DNA of 64,000 bases from Laguncularia racemosa (taxonomy: Eukaryota; Streptophyta; Magnoliopsida; Myrtales; Combretaceae), in assembly GCA_037954665.1 (NCBI GenBank), contig JBBMOL010000226.1, forward strand, positions 62,001 through 126,000, read 5' to 3'. The translations under genes and the position numbers were made by a program. Shown here in pieces: positions 10,812-22,548 of this stretch. The notes below the pieces were generated by a model. It ran no database searches, was not told the DNA's origin, and was given only the letters and a program-made list of their open reading frames with translations. Each line of letters opens with the position of its first letter. The first letter of the stretch is position 1.

Positions 10812-11372
10812 ATCCACAGACAGTTACACGGCTAAAGTACACGGGCGTGTATGTTGCCAGACCTTGCACAGAAAGATACACAGCCAAAGTACACGGGCGT
10901 GTATGTTGCCAGAAGTTGCACAGAAAAGTACATGGCCAAAGTACACGGTTATGTACACGGCCGTGTATCCCCTGTCGGCCAGCTTGTTCTGTTTCGCGTT
11001 TTTATGTCACTTAACTAAACTATGTCGTTTTGGACTTGTTTTTACACGAATTGTAACCTTAGTATAAAAGCTCCTAGGTTTAGAACAAAAATGATTAGAC
11101 ATCTTTGAACATTAAACACTTTTGAGAGGCACCTCTCTTGGTTCTTCAAGAACTAAATCGAACTTATCGGATTGATTTCCGTGGCATTCATCCCGACTTA
11201 TCAATCGGTATTCCATCCCGATTGTGGTGTCTTCACTTTTATACCAAGGTTCTTGTCTCGCTTATAGACAACGGGTCGCGGTTTTCCACTTTAGGTGTTT
11301 GGGCGTCTTAGGCAACGAATTTTTGAACGTATTGGTATTGGGTTTCGTCACGGGTTGGCGTGGTTCGTATCA
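10573..11372 (+). repeat. TE-A 3' LTR
   Basis: Matches 4581-5472 throughout apart from the 52-bp and ~40-bp length differences and scattered substitutions. Contains the 14-bp perfect palindrome TACACGGCCGTGTA (10954-10967), about 95 bases before TATAAAAG at 11063. Ends GTATCA before TSD GAAAT. Confidence 0.95.
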
Positions 11373-11377
11373 GAAAT

Positions 11378-12330
11378 CATGTAAATAATTGAGCACAAGT
11401 GATAGAAAGTGAACTCAACAAGTGGTTTTGTATAGTAGGTTTTGGAAGAATGTTATTATTTGCCTTAAAATTGCATTTCCCTTGATTAAGGTGCTTAGAT
11501 TAGTTGATTATGATGAACAACCAACTATGGGTTTCATTTATCAAGAAATGGATCGTGCTAAGAAGAAAACTAAAGAAAATTTCAACAATGTAAAGAAAAG
11601 GTAATATCTCATCTTATTAGCTATATATATACTTGGCTTTAGTGTTTATTTTAAAGTTTCATTTATAAATTGATATCATGTTTGTTTGATGTAGTTATGG
11701 ATCTATCTTCAAGATTATTAACGAAAGATGGGAGCTTCAACTTCATAGTTCATTGCACACATCAACTTATTATTTGAATCCCCATTATCATTATAGTCCT
11801 AATTTCAAACTTAATGTTGATGTTAAGATTAGTCTATGTCATTGCATAGAGCGTATGGTTTCTAATCCAACTAAAAGGTGAAAAATTGTTATATAACTTC
11901 AAACATTTAAGGATGCTAATGGACTATGTGGTATTGAAGCTACAAGGTTAACAAGTGACAAAAAAGCTCCAACTAAATGGTGGGATTTATATGGAGATAA
12001 ATGCCTAGAACTACAAAAGTTTGCTATTCATGTTCTAAGTTTGACTTGTAGTTCTTTTGGTTGTGCGCATAGTTATAGTGCATTTGAAATGGTATGGAAC
12101 AAATAGTTCTTTTATTTGATTTTATATGTTATTAAGATTATCAATCTTATATATAGCCTTTTTCATTTTCAAGTCCATATGAAAAAGAGGAATTGGTTGC
12201 ATTAACAAAAGATAAATGATTTAATGTTTGTAATGCATAATTTGAAATTAAGAAATAGGTAAGAAAGATGCATTGATAGCACTTTTACTTTCACTATTGA
12301 AGATCTCTCATCTGATCATGAATAGATAGT
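11378..12330 (+). pseudogene. hAT transposase fossil, part 2 (C-half, dimerisation domain)
   Basis: Continuation of the gene cut at 4580. Bases 11423-11600 read FWKNVIICLKIAFPLIKVLR and MGFIYQEMDRAKKKTKENFN. A 94-bp intron (GT 11601, AG 11694) restores K-K-S-Y-G-S-I-F-K-I-I across the junction. Then come SLHTSTYYLNP and, at 11955-12095, KAPTKWWDLYGDKCLELQKF and VLSLTCSSFGCAHSYSAFEM, the hAT C-terminal dimerisation motif. A second likely intron spans about 12091-12169. Stops occur at 11879-11881 and later. Solo LTR C interrupts at 12330, with ATAGT (12326-12330) duplicated. Confidence 0.87.
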
Positions 12331-12712
12331 TGATTGTTGCCAACCGTAGTTTTAATATTTGTAATACCTGTTCCTAATTCTATCTACGTTGTAATAAGCA
12401 AGTATACCTACCGTAGACGTAGTATAGTGTTAAGTGCAGGGTCGTTCCACCGAGAGGAGATTACTAATTACTAGTACTAGCTCTTTCCCTATTATCTAAC
12501 CATCAAATTGAGGTGAAGTGTATTAACGACTAAAATTAGTTAACAATCTAAAATCTTAACTAAAACTACTTCAACAAAACAAGGGTTAATTCTCTAACAA
12601 AGCAACCTAGATCTCATTATATACCTATATTGTCACATAATTCATTAGAAGCTAAGGATTAATGTTTCTGAGTTCTTAAGCTGTTAAGTTCTAAGAAGTA
12701 AGGTAATTACTT

Positions 12713-14222
12713 TGATGTTCCTAATTCCAAGCTTAAACACAATCAAAGAATCAAGGAAAACTCCTCAATTCACAAAACGCAAACCGATTCACCTAGTAAG
12801 CAATTTCACGTGAACACCTTGTAGAATTTGATGGAAATGGTTGTTCAAATGATATAATTGTAATCTCTAATGATAACTTAACCAAATAACCACAATAAGG
12901 CTTGAGAAACACGTGGAAATTCAGATCAAAATGAAGCAAAAATTGCAAATGTTCTCCCCAATTCCGAATTCAAACGATGTAAGAACCACAATTCTCTTCT
13001 TACACAATTGCACTTTCGAAATTACACTAGAAAAATGCACTATTTTTCCTCTTCCTTCACGGTGAAGTCCACAACATAGAAGCTTCAACAAGTACTTCAA
13101 AATCACTCCAACATGCAGCAATTTCAACTCCTACTCAAGACAATTCACTCCACTTCAAACAACCACAACAACAATTTCAATTTACCCGCAATTTTGGAAT
13201 TGATGATGTAAGAACATAAACCCTAAATTTCCAAAATTCAAAGTCACATAATCCCTTCTCACAACCACAATTTCATGTGAACACCTTGTAGAATTTGATG
13301 GAAATGGTTGTTCAAATGATATAATTGTAATCTCTAATGATAACTTAACCAAATAACCACAATAAGGCTTGAGAAACACGTGGAAATCAAATCAAAATGA
13401 AGCAACACAAACCGTGAATTCCACTTCCCCTTTCAATACCAAATTCACGTCACAATGCATTAAAAATGTTAGTTAATTCAATAACTAAAAGAACAATCAA
13501 TCTTACAAGATTGATGTCCTCGAATTACAATAACCAATAAGTCCAAGAAAGATTCAAATCTACCCTAGATATGACTCACTAGAGAAGAAATGAACAACAA
13601 CAAAGATGAATCGATATTACTCACGATTTCTCCTTGTTGCACTCGCCACAATTCTAACTTCTTGGGATTGAAATTGATAAGAGAATTTTGGAATTAGGAA
13701 ACCCTAAGCCCTCTTACGAAATGTGAAGTGTTTTTTCTGAAAAATTAAGCCCCCTCAAACCCTCTCTTAAGCAAGTATTTATACTTGCTACTCTTAGGGT
13801 TAAAAAGTGCTCAAAATTACAAGTTTGCCACTTTTAAGGTGGCTAACCCTAAATGAAAGTTACAAAGAAATAAAAATGTCCCAAAACCAAAATACAACTA
13901 AAATAGTTCATAAAATGAAAAATACATAAAAGAAATGCTCTTCATGATGCCGGTCTTCTATAGGATCCATCGGCCCAACTCATCGCCGGTTCAGGTCGGT
14001 CCATGGATAACCCACAAGCTGAGTTTAAGTGAGTTTGTCCATTGCCCTGTAAAGCATGATAAGTATTCCTGTTGGAATATAAAATACATGAATAAGATAA
14101 AAGAGGTTAGTATATAAATAATTCCGGGGTCGATCTGCCCAAAATGGGCCCTCAACGCCAAGATTTGATTTCCTTTGGTTCTTGCCCTAATGATAGGTCT
14201 TGTCGGATTTTTATTCCTATCA
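12713..14222 (-). repeat. B1 3' LTR with 468-bp insertion/duplication
   Basis: 1510 bp against 1042 bp for the 5' LTR. The block at about 12797-12936 (gtgaacaccttgtagaattt through aatgaagca) recurs at about 13272-13400. Between the two lies some 330 bp that resembles TE-B leader (compare 24050-24090 and 53010-53060). The terminus reads TGATGTTCC in place of TGATGTGCC. Confidence 0.85.
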
Positions 14223-15109
14223 TCTCCTCGGGCCTCAAAAAGATTTGTCCTCAAATCTAGTAGATCAAATGCAGTAGAGACTTTGTTTCCTCCTAGCATG
14301 TCACCTGAAGAAATATCTCTGCAGAATCCCAATATCTGAAATACTACAAGTGGTGATTGTCTTCTCTCCTCCATTTCCAGGATGTATCTCTTCTGTAATA
14401 CAAATAATGACCCATTATCCACTAAAGTTACCCCTGTATCAACCTGTTCCACTGAAACTGTTTCCTCTTTTTCTAACCCATCTGTATGTTGTTGATCTTC
14501 ATGGTCTTCTAATGGTTGGCCCCACTGCTCATTGTCCTCTAAGACCTCTGAAGGTGAACACAACTGACTTTGAATAGTCTGGCTCTCTGGTGGTCTGCTC
14601 GTCTGACTATGATTATCAGGATCCTCTGAAGGTTGGCAAATCGGTGTCTGACAAATTTTATGCTCTAAGGGTTGGCTCGTGTCACTAGATCCCTCAAGAA
14701 CCTTTGAAAGTTGGCATACTTGCGTCTGCATAATTTGGTTCCCCCAGTCTAGGTAATCATCTGTAGAACCCCTACCATCAAATGAAGGCATCTGTAGCTT
14801 CGCACACTCTAGCCCTCGAGGTGGTCTAAATTCCCTGTCTGGATATGGTTTAAGCCCAAAATTATCATCTCTATCTTCCCTAAGAGCATGATAATCTTCC
14901 TTTACTCTAGGTGGCGCCTAAAGGTTTACCACAGGTGGTGGTGGCAATGTCATCCTATCAATCCTTGTTGCTAATGTAGCAACAAATTTGCTAAGGTCCC
15001 GAAGTTGTTCGTCTAGAGTTCTTCCATTTGTATTTCGACGACTTAGTTTGCTACCCACTTGGCTATTGGCCACATTGCCAATGTACCCATTCACACTATC
15101 ATATGACAT
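14223..15109 (-). pseudogene. B1 gag fragment, repeat spacer and pol tail
   Basis: On the minus strand gag starts at 15109 (MSYDSVNGYIGN) and reads DEQLRDLSKFVATLATRIDR, then a CAA/CAG-to-TAG stop at VVNL. It resumes with RPPRGLECAKLQMPSFDGRG and DDYLDWGNQI, where the capsid domain stops and the spacer begins (QTQVCQLSKVLEG, QTPICQPSEDPD, QSQLCSPSEVLED), three Q/S/E-rich repeats. It ends with MEERRQSPLVVFQILGF, KVSTAFDLLDLRTNLF and RARTKGN, the pol tail, which enters the LTR. Gag is cut before the zinc knuckle. The long frame at 14791-13991 covers spacer, tail and LTR. Confidence 0.8.
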
Positions 15110-16202
15110 GTTTGTGGATGCGATTTATCTAAAGTACAAATGTAATCTCAAATAATTTGTAGCACACTCCCTTCACTTCACCACGTCACAGTAACAAGTT
15201 TGGATAATAATACTCACACTTATACACCCATGGTGCAACAAATCACCAATGCAATAAATACTTTTATCACTTCAAGTATATTAGAATAAGTGAAGCACAA
15301 ATAAATACTTCTAAGTAGTTAAGAAATTAAATTCAACTCACAAGTGTTGAAGTAATAAGTTCAATTACTTTCTCACTTTAATGTTTGTTTTTTAATTCAA
15401 ATTCTACTACTTAAATTTTCCTTTCTTGCCATGGTTTCACACCCACAATTGATCTTAATGTGCAGCACCTTTAATCCACATAAATCCATAAATTTACACC
15501 GTCGCTCACACCACTACATACACATAACACTTTACGGTGCAACAAATTTTTTCTACTTTCCAAAAGTCACTCCCACGGCAACAACACAAATACAACACTC
15601 CACTTCCACGGTAACAATAAGAAATGGCAACAACAACAAATGCACTCCCACTTCCCACAATTTAATCCACAATTCACAACAAATGGCAGCTTAATTCAAA
15701 TTCAAAATGAGATCATTAATTGCAATATTCCACAAATGGTAAGGAGCCACTTTCAAATTCAAATGAACACACAATTAAACAATGACTTAATGTGTGTTTT
15801 GAAATTCAAATTGCTTCCTTAACTCACACCTCAAATCTGGAAATTGCAAATGGTTTCTCCCCAATTCAGAATTACACAATGGAAATCACAACAACAAACT
15901 TCACAACCTCCTTCACACCACAACTAGTCACGGCAAGAATAAGGCAATTTTTGCAAGTCCCAAAAGTTGTTGAATTAAACAACACTCTATGCTACTGCCC
16001 TTCCACGAGATTATTGACCATAAAATGATACAACAACCTTCCCAATCCAACTCCAACAATCAGCAAATTAAAGCTCCAACCAAGGTAATTTCATAAGTCA
16101 CAAACTACATAACACAATTGCGGTTCACAATTTGATTAACCCTAATTGAAGATGAATATCACAAAATCAAATAACCATAAATCCCTTCTCTCAACATGTG
16201 TT
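15110..16202 (-). other. B1 5' leader
   Basis: About 1.1 kb between primer site and gag, GT/AT-rich on the element strand. Only short frames; none is conserved between copies in a way I can see. Similar long leaders are in B2, B3, B4, B5, B6 and B9. Confidence 0.65.
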
Positions 16203-16214
16203 CTGATACCAAAA
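16203..16214 (-). promoter_or_regulatory. B1 primer-binding site (degenerate)
   Basis: Minus-strand TGGTATCAGAAC, one change from TGGTATCAGAGC, two bases from the 5' LTR end at 16217. Confidence 0.75.
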
Positions 16215-16216
16215 TA

Positions 16217-17258
16217 TGATGTGCCTAATTCCAAGCTTAAACACAATCAAAGAATCAAGGAAAACTCCTCAATTCACAAAACGCAAACCGGTTCACCTAG
16301 TAAGCAATTTCACATGAACACCTTGTAGAATTTGATGGAAATGGTTGTTCAAATGATATAATTGTAATCTCTAATGATAACTTAACCAAATAACCACAAT
16401 AAGGCTTGAGAAACACGTGGAAATCAGATCAAAATGAAGCAACACAAACCGTGAATTCCACTTCCCCTTTCAATACCAAATTCACGTCATAATGCACTAA
16501 AAATGATAGTGAATTCAATAACTAAAAGAACAATCAATCTTACAAGATTGATGTCCACGAATTACAATAACCAATAAGTCCAAGAAAGATTCAAATCTAC
16601 CCTAGATATGACTCACTAGAGAAGAAATGAACAACAACAAAGATGAATCGATATTACTCACGATTTCTCCTTGTTGCACTCGCCATAATTCCAACTTCTT
16701 GGGATTGAAATTGATAAGAGAATTTTGGAATTAGGAAACCCTAAGCCCTCTCACGAAATGTGAAGTGTTTTTTCTGAAAAATTAAGCCCCCTTAAACCCT
16801 CTCTTAAGCAAGTATTTATACTTGCTACTCTTAGGGTTAAAAAGTGCTCAAAATTACAAGTTTGCCACTTTTAAGGTGACTAACCCTAAATGAAAGTTAC
16901 AAAGAAATAAAAATGTCCCAAAACCAAAATAAAACTAAAATAGTTCATAAAATGAAAAATACATAAAAGAAATGCTCTTCATGATGCCGGTCTTCTATAG
17001 GATCCATCGGCCCAACTCATCGCCGGTTTAGGTCGGTCCATGGATAACCTACAAGCTGAGTTTAAGTGAGTTTGTCCATTGCCCTGTAAAGCATGATAAG
17101 TATTCCTGTTGGAATATAAAATACATGAATAAGATAAAAGAGGTTAGTATATAAATAATTCCGGGTCGATCTGCTCAAAATGGGCCCTCAACGCCAAGAT
17201 TTGATTTCCTTTGGTTCTTGCCCTAATGATAGGTCATGTCGGATTTTTATTCCTATCA
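16217..17258 (-). repeat. B1 5' LTR
   Basis: 1042 bp; TGATAGGAAT... to GGCACATCA on the minus strand. Contains the palindromic TATA region (gcaagtatttatacttgc on the plus strand, about 16806-16823) and the upstream GCCAC/GTGGC hairpin region. Confidence 0.92.
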
Positions 17259-17894
17259 TACTTTCTCAAGTAAATTACTTATCTAATCTTAGATTTATCA
17301 ATTAGGATCTCTCCTCAATCAATAGCAATCTAGAATCACATGAAGCATATGAACTCGATTCGAATGAATGTTCAATAGAAGATTTTCGATATTCTATCTC
17401 TAGAAACACAAGCAAATCTCATCCAAAACATAAATCTGATCATAAAAGTGATTTCTCAATCAAATCAAATGATATTAAGCATAAACTCATATTTTGGAAA
17501 TATGAATCTAAGATAATTATGCAGCACATGTAATGGAACAGAAGAACATCAATAAAACTTCAATTAAATGATATTTTCATCATATGACAAAATAGTTCAA
17601 ATGAGATCTAGGTATAGGTTTACTCTTCCATAGACCTAACAATGAAAGAACAAATACATGAAGAGAAACTAGAGTTCATGATTACAACTCGGATAGATTG
17701 AATCTTGAATGCCTTGGTTGAATCTCCTTAGATTGTTGAGTGGAAAACTAAAGAAAGAGAGAAAAATGAAGAGAAGTGTATTTTAAAACCCTAGGTCTGC
17801 CGTCTCTCCCCCCTCTTCTCATATGTATACATATATATATATGTATGCTAGGGTTGGAGGAAAGAGAAAAGAAAAAGTAAAAAAAAAAAACAGG

Positions 17895-18150
17895 TCGTAA
17901 CTCCATATGCCCCTTACCACGCCCTGTGGCAAGGGGTGTGTTGGTCTTGGGTCATCTTTTGAAGCTGGCACGCCCCCATATCAGGGGCGTAGTGGCTTTA
18001 TCTTTCTCTTCTAGTCCCATACGCCCTCTGCCACGCCCCGTAGCGAGGGTTGTGGTAACTTCTATTCCTGATTTCTCTTCCATACCCCTCTGATATGGGG
18101 CTGTGGTAGTGGTTTAATTCATACGCCCTTGATATAGGGGTGTGGCAGGC
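17895..18150 (-). repeat. GC-rich hairpin cluster in solo LTR C
   Basis: Five spaced blocks of the type ACGCCC-N-GGGGYGT. The clearest is CGCCCCCATATCAGGGGCG (17971-17989), a 6-7 bp perfect stem with a 7-base loop. It contrasts sharply with the AT-rich surroundings. Confidence 0.7.
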
Positions 18151-18333
18151 ATAAGAGATGCTCTTCTTCCTTTCTATTTATTGTTTTCTTCTCAAATTCT
18201 TTCAATGATCTTCATTACACCTGAAAGCAACATATTCCTTGATTAAGCATCAATTTCGGATGATTTTTGATTAATTATCAACTTAAAAGAGCTTAAAATC
18301 TTCCTAGAATTTAGAGTTTTATGTCGATTATCA

Positions 18334-18701
18334 ATAGTTGAGGAAGAAAATATGTTTAACTTATCACATGAGGATAAGGGTATGTTACATATCCTTCCAA
18401 GTGTAAGGGGTGAAGACAAAGACGATGAGGAAGAGGAGGAAATCGGTGCCTCTTTAAATTTGGAGAGTCATGGAAGTAAGTCCCCAAGCAAGAAGATTTA
18501 GAGATTCATGATATTGATGCTATTGAAACTGAAATATAAATGGGGACTTTAAAAGATTTTGAATTAGAAGATCTGGAAATCATTAGTAGTACTATACTCC
18601 ATGATGATGTTGACATTGATGATGAAGATGATGAAAAAGATGCAAATGATGATGGTGCTATGGATGGGAGAGATGGTGGAAATTGTGATGATTTATTTTA
18701 G
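18334..18701 (+). pseudogene. hAT transposase fossil, part 3 (acidic C-terminus)
   Basis: Resumes after solo LTR C with VEEENMFNLSHEDKGM, so the joined text ...SSDHE-stop-IVEEEN matches the S-S-D-D-E-W-I-V-E type tail of plant hAT transposases. It then becomes strongly acidic (EDKDDEEEEE, DDVDIDDEDDEKD) and ends at a stop at 18699-18701. In-frame stops at about 18500 and 18538 show decay. The acidic tail is usual for this family; its role is not known to me. Confidence 0.75.
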
Positions 18702-19062
18702 TTGTTATTTTGTATTATGATTTATGAATTCATAACTTTTATTAGAACTTATGGTTGTTTATCACTAAGGTTGGTTTTCTGTATTGCCCAACTTATGCTT
18801 GATTATCTATATTGTGATTTTTATTGCGATTTATGATGAAAATATATGCAGAATATCCTTATTTCTATTATCCATTATATTTTTTTATGACTACTGTAAG
18901 TAAATTTACAAAATTTCAAAGTTATTTTACAAAGGTTATAAAAACTTATGTTTCTACATTCCAATTCTATGGACCCCCCTAATTATTATATGTAAAATTT
19001 TGAGTTTGACAACCTTATTGTTAACCATTGATCAACTCTTGTATGTAGAAGAGTCGCTACTT
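18702..19062. other. hAT 3' flank and copia-like leader remnant
   Basis: 18702-18900 is AT-rich and probably the 3' untranslated end of the hAT gene; I did not find its terminal inverted repeat. From about 18950 the minus strand reads as a short leader downstream of the primer-like site at 19063. No coding sequence of the presumed copia element is left. Confidence 0.4.
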
Positions 19063-19070
19063 TGATACCA
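19063..19070 (-). promoter_or_regulatory. Primer-binding-like site of a copia-like LTR
   Basis: Minus-strand TGGTATCA (extended: TGGTATCAAAGTAGC), two bases after a CCTACA LTR end. Met-tRNA type; position relative to the LTR is canonical. Confidence 0.5.
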
Positions 19071-19072
19071 AA

Positions 19073-19364
19073 TGTAGGTCCTAAATTGGCAAACAAGAAA
19101 AGGAGGGTAGGAGGGTGGTGAATTGTTTACTGAAAAGAACATTATCAAATTCTAATTAAACAATCACTTTTTAAATTTCCTTATTGATGAAAACTGTATG
19201 TGATGAGCCAAAAATAAAGAAAACAAAATTAATGTGCAACAAAAGTAAAGAAGACTATAATGTGTAGAGGTTTCTCCTGTTGAGTATATCCTCTCTTCTA
19301 GTTATGCTATTAGAGATCCGGTCTTCCACACCGATTGTTCCACTAATCCAATTACTAAAGAATG
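19073..19364 (-). repeat. Copia-like LTR fragment (primer-site end)
   Basis: On the minus strand it ends GGACCTACA just before the primer-like site. The rest of the presumed LTR continues after B2, from 34930. GAATG at 19360-19364 is the left TSD of B2. The family assignment (SIRE/Maximus-like) is a guess from leader style. Confidence 0.4.
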
Positions 19365-20373
19365 TGATGTGCTCAAAACCAAGATTAAGCACATGCAAAT
19401 GAATCAAAGAAATAACTTCAATTCACAAGATCAAACCAGTTCCAAGGAATCAAAGATTACGTGAACCCTAATGGAGATTTAATGAAATCCGAATGCTCAA
19501 AGTTGCAATTAACAATCCAACAATGATAATTTTCTGCAATAAAAAATAATCACAAGTAATTCCATGTGAATTACACACAAGAATAACAAATTCCAATTCC
19601 GTGATCCACTTTCCCTAACAAAATGTTCCATGGTTTAAAATGATGCTAAATTGAAGGTTAAAACTAAGGCTAAAACCAATCAGTTAAGCAACAAGAATTT
19701 GATAACAAATGCAATCAAATTCAATCAATAAAACATCCAATTTAACCCTAGATATTACTCACTAGAAAGGGAAGGAAATTGTAACAAAGTAAATTTGATA
19801 TTACTCACAAATTAACCTTGAAGCCACTCGCTATAACCTCAAATTGGGATTTGAAATTGATAAGAGTAATTGAATTAGGAATAAACCCTAATCCTCTCAC
19901 GTAAAAGTGAAGTTCTATTCTGAAAAACATGGCTCCTCAAACCCTACTTTAGGCAAGTATTTATACTTGCTCTCTTTAGGGTTAGAAAATGCATAAAATT
20001 ACAACTACGCCACTTTTAAGGTGGCTAGTCCTAAATGGAAATTACAATTAAAATGAAAGTGTCCCAAAAGAAAATACAACATAAAATAGTCCATAGAACA
20101 ATTACAAAGTACAAAATATCATAAATCTTCTTGAGCCAATGCTTCGAAATGGAAACAATTGCAACGAACCTTTGATTGCAAATATGAAGATGCCCCATAG
20201 CCATCAACTAGTGTAGGACATATTGGCATCCCATGGAGAATTATTATTGAACCTATAAGATTATTTCTCAATTATTTATTAGATAAAAAGATATGAAGTA
20301 AAATATGAGCAATTTGGATCGTCGACCAAATCTAGTTCTTAAACCATAGGCGATGCCGGAAAATTTCCCATCA
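19365..20373 (-). repeat. B2 3' LTR
   Basis: TGATGGGAAATTTTCC... to GCACATCA on the minus strand. Subtype shared with B4 at its start. TATA palindrome region near 19955-19980. Confidence 0.92.
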
Positions 20374-22543
20374 TCTCCTCAGGCTTCTGAAAGATTTGCC
20401 CTCAAATCTAGAGGATCATTTTTGGAACTGAACCCTAATATCTCTATTGGCTTACTCTCCCGGCTATCAAATGTAGTGGAAGTAGTTCTGATCTATTCTT
20501 GAAACTGATGTACCTCAGATGGAGTCATTGGTGACAATACTATGCGAGACTCACCCATATTGTACATGTAGGTGTTCCTAAACCCATCATGTAACACCTG
20601 CTAATCAAACAACTAGGGCCTACCTAATAGCAAATGGAATGCATGCATAGGAATTACATCACATAGGATCTCATCATCATATTTCTACCCAACACTCATA
20701 AGGACATTCGCCCTTAATGTAATACGAACTACGCCAACCCGTGACGAATCCCAATACCAATACGTTCGGAATTTGTTGCCTAAGACGCCCAAACACCTAA
20801 AGTGGAAACCGCGACCCGTTGTCTATAAGCGAGATAAGAACCTTGGTATAAAATGAAGACGCCACAATTGGGATGAAAGACCGATTGATAAGTCGGGATG
20901 AACGCTACGGAAAATTAATCCGATAAGTTCGATTTAGTTCTTGAAGAACCAAGAGAGGAGCCTCTCAAATATGTTTAATGTTCTAAGATGTTCTAAACCC
21001 TAGGAGCTTTTATACTAGGGTTACAACTCGTGAAAATACAAGCCTAAAACGACGTCACTTCAATAAGTGCGTAAAAATAACAAAACAGAACATGTTAGCC
21101 GGCAGGGGATACACGGCCGTGTATGATTCTGTGCCAATTCTTGTCTCCTTACATGGCCGTGCCTTTTAGTCGTGTGTTTGACCGTGTATGATTCTGTGCA
21201 ATCTTAAGATTCCTACACGGCCGTGCCTTGAAAATACATGCCCTCTTCAACCCGTGTCCGATGTGACTCGTATAAAAGCAAGGGTCTTCCCATGGTTGTT
21301 CCAATCCGTTCCAACTTCATGACTGCTGCAATCGTTTCCGGCTTCATGGACAACCTTTATCAATCCGTTAAGTGCTTCCTTGAATTGTTTCGCTCGATTT
21401 CTTGTGATCGGTCCAAGCGGCACATCAAGAGGATCCACATTTCTTCTTCCGGCTTGGCTCTCATCATGGATCTCATCATAGTGTAACATACATACTGCCT
21501 CAATTATCTAACTAATGCAAGTTATAAGGGCTAGGATATGGGATAATAGAAAACTGTAGTTTGTCTACTAGTGTAGTAAATATAGCATTCGTGCAACTAC
21601 CACTATTGATGATGAGTACACAAAGGTTACCTTTGATCCTGCAATAGGTGTGAAATATGTTCTCCCTCTGAATGTCTCTAATATCAGGAGATATAGTTAA
21701 AGCCTTGCGTAACACATCAATAGGTAGATATTGTTCACCTGTACGCTTCTCATGTATTTCTATAATCTGGTCATCATAATACTCCTACAGTGCTACTGGT
21801 AAATCTGTAGGCTCAGTTTGTTCCTCGTCATCCTTAACATCTTCCCCAACGCTCTCCATAACAGTCATCACCTTCTTATTTGGACACTATGCTGCCATAT
21901 ACCCTTCTTAGTGGGTAGATTTTCTCTAGAAGTGTTTGAGGTAGTTTTGTCCACTACTCTCACTACCTCACCTCCTGCCTTTGTTCCCCCTGATTGATTA
22001 TCAACTACTATGGGTCTAGTAATAATATTGGGCCTATTGCTCAAAGCCCTAAACAAGTTGGACCTCCTTTGTCTCTCCACTTTCAAGGCCAACTGAATAG
22101 CCTCATTAAGTGTACTGTAGCACTATAGCTCAACAACACACGCTATTTTATATTTTAAGCCTAAGACGAACTGTGCTACGATTTTTTCTAGAGGTTCGAT
22201 GGACCTACATCTAATCATGAGGGTTTCAAATTCCTGCACATAATCATCCACTGTCTTGCCTCCCTACCTCAAAGTCTGCAATCGCATAAACAGTTCCTGT
22301 TTGTAGTGCTCAGGAATGAATCTTTTTCTCAACACCCTTTTCATATCCCTCCATGTCTGAATCTCAGCCTCTCCATCCCTACGCCTGCTGATAATCAAAT
22401 TCATCCACCATAGTGCAGCCTATCCTATAGACTCAACAGCAGCCAATCGGACTCTGGTATTATCATCGATCTCATAACATTCAAAGAGACCCTCAACCTT
22501 GTCATCCCAATCCAAATAATCATCAACCGATCCCTTACCATCA
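20374..22543 (-). pseudogene. B2 gag-protease (C-terminal part) with TE-A LTR inside
   Basis: Minus-strand order from 22543: LDWDDKVEGLFECYEIDDN, ALWWMNLIISRRRDGEAEI, KRFIPEHYKQELFMRLQTL, GGKTVDDYVQEFETLMIR and VERQRRSNLFRA form the capsid domain. A small deletion near 21895 removes most of the CCHC knuckle. Protease follows: DIQRENIFHTYCRIKGNLCV and IINSGSCTN, where the catalytic Asp is replaced by Asn. After the TE-A solo LTR (20724-21478) come the protease end and an LDLRANLSEA-like tail. Several stops. No RT, RNase H or integrase. Confidence 0.85.
20724..21478 (-). mobile_element. TE-A solo LTR in B2 protease
   Basis: Minus-strand TGATGAGATCC... to GTTCGTA, matching the TE-A LTRs, including the pol-end coding segment and the AACCCTAG/CTAGGGTT pair around TATAAAAG. 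Flanked by TGTAA (20719-20723 and 21482-21486). Three extra bases (tag, 21479-21481) lie between LTR and right TSD, and the terminal CA is altered. No internal sequence, so a solo LTR. U3 has its own hairpins (ACACGGCCGTG near 21112 and 21214). Confidence 0.88.
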
Positions 22544-22548
22544 TAACA

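Larger units (their letters stand above)
4581..11372 (+). mobile_element. TE-A: full-length Ty3/gypsy element
   Basis: Two LTRs (4581-5472 and 10573-11372), both TGATGAGATC...GTATCA, flanked by a perfect 5-bp duplication GAAAT (4576-4580 and 11373-11377). A primer site lies 3 bases after the 5' LTR and a polypurine tract AGAGGAGGGGAA (10561-10572) abuts the 3' LTR. Domain order is gag, zinc knuckle, protease, RT, RNase H, integrase, so gypsy and not copia. Pol continues into the 3' LTR, there is a GPF motif and no visible chromodomain; I infer a CRM-like or related chromovirus lineage. Stops and frameshifts make it defective. It sits inside the hAT transposase gene in the same orientation. 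Confidence 0.95.
12713..17258 (-). mobile_element. B1: non-autonomous TE-B element
   Basis: LTRs at 16217-17258 (5') and 12713-14222 (3') on the minus strand, with TSD TACTT at 12708-12712 and 17259-17263. A primer site and leader follow the 5' LTR. The internal region is only ~2 kb: gag N-terminus, repeat spacer and pol tail. No protease, RT, RNase H or integrase. Inserted into solo LTR C. Confidence 0.93.
12331..18333 (-). mobile_element. Solo LTR C, split by B1
   Basis: The segment begins TGATTGTTGCC, ends CGATTATCA and is flanked by ATAGT at 12326-12330 and 18334-18338. Joining the flanks restores the hAT frame. Without B1 it is about 1.45 kb, with no coding sequence or internal domain, so a solo LTR left by LTR-LTR recombination is the simplest reading. 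I put it on the minus strand because five GC-rich hairpin units (17895-18150) would then precede the TATATATA tract (17825-17843), as in D'. It resembles D' in size and in a GTCG-(A)T/TCC-A/C-CGAG block near one end. Confidence 0.75.

Noticed and set aside
12331..12712. 12331-12712 as hAT 3' sequence or an intron
   Set aside because: ATAGT flanks 12331-18333 exactly and the hAT frame resumes at 18334, so this is part of an insertion.
17900..18150. Repeated GCCCC/GGGGC blocks considered as a CRISPR-like or satellite array
   Set aside because: The blocks are not regular in length or spacing, lie inside a bounded solo LTR, and the host is a plant.
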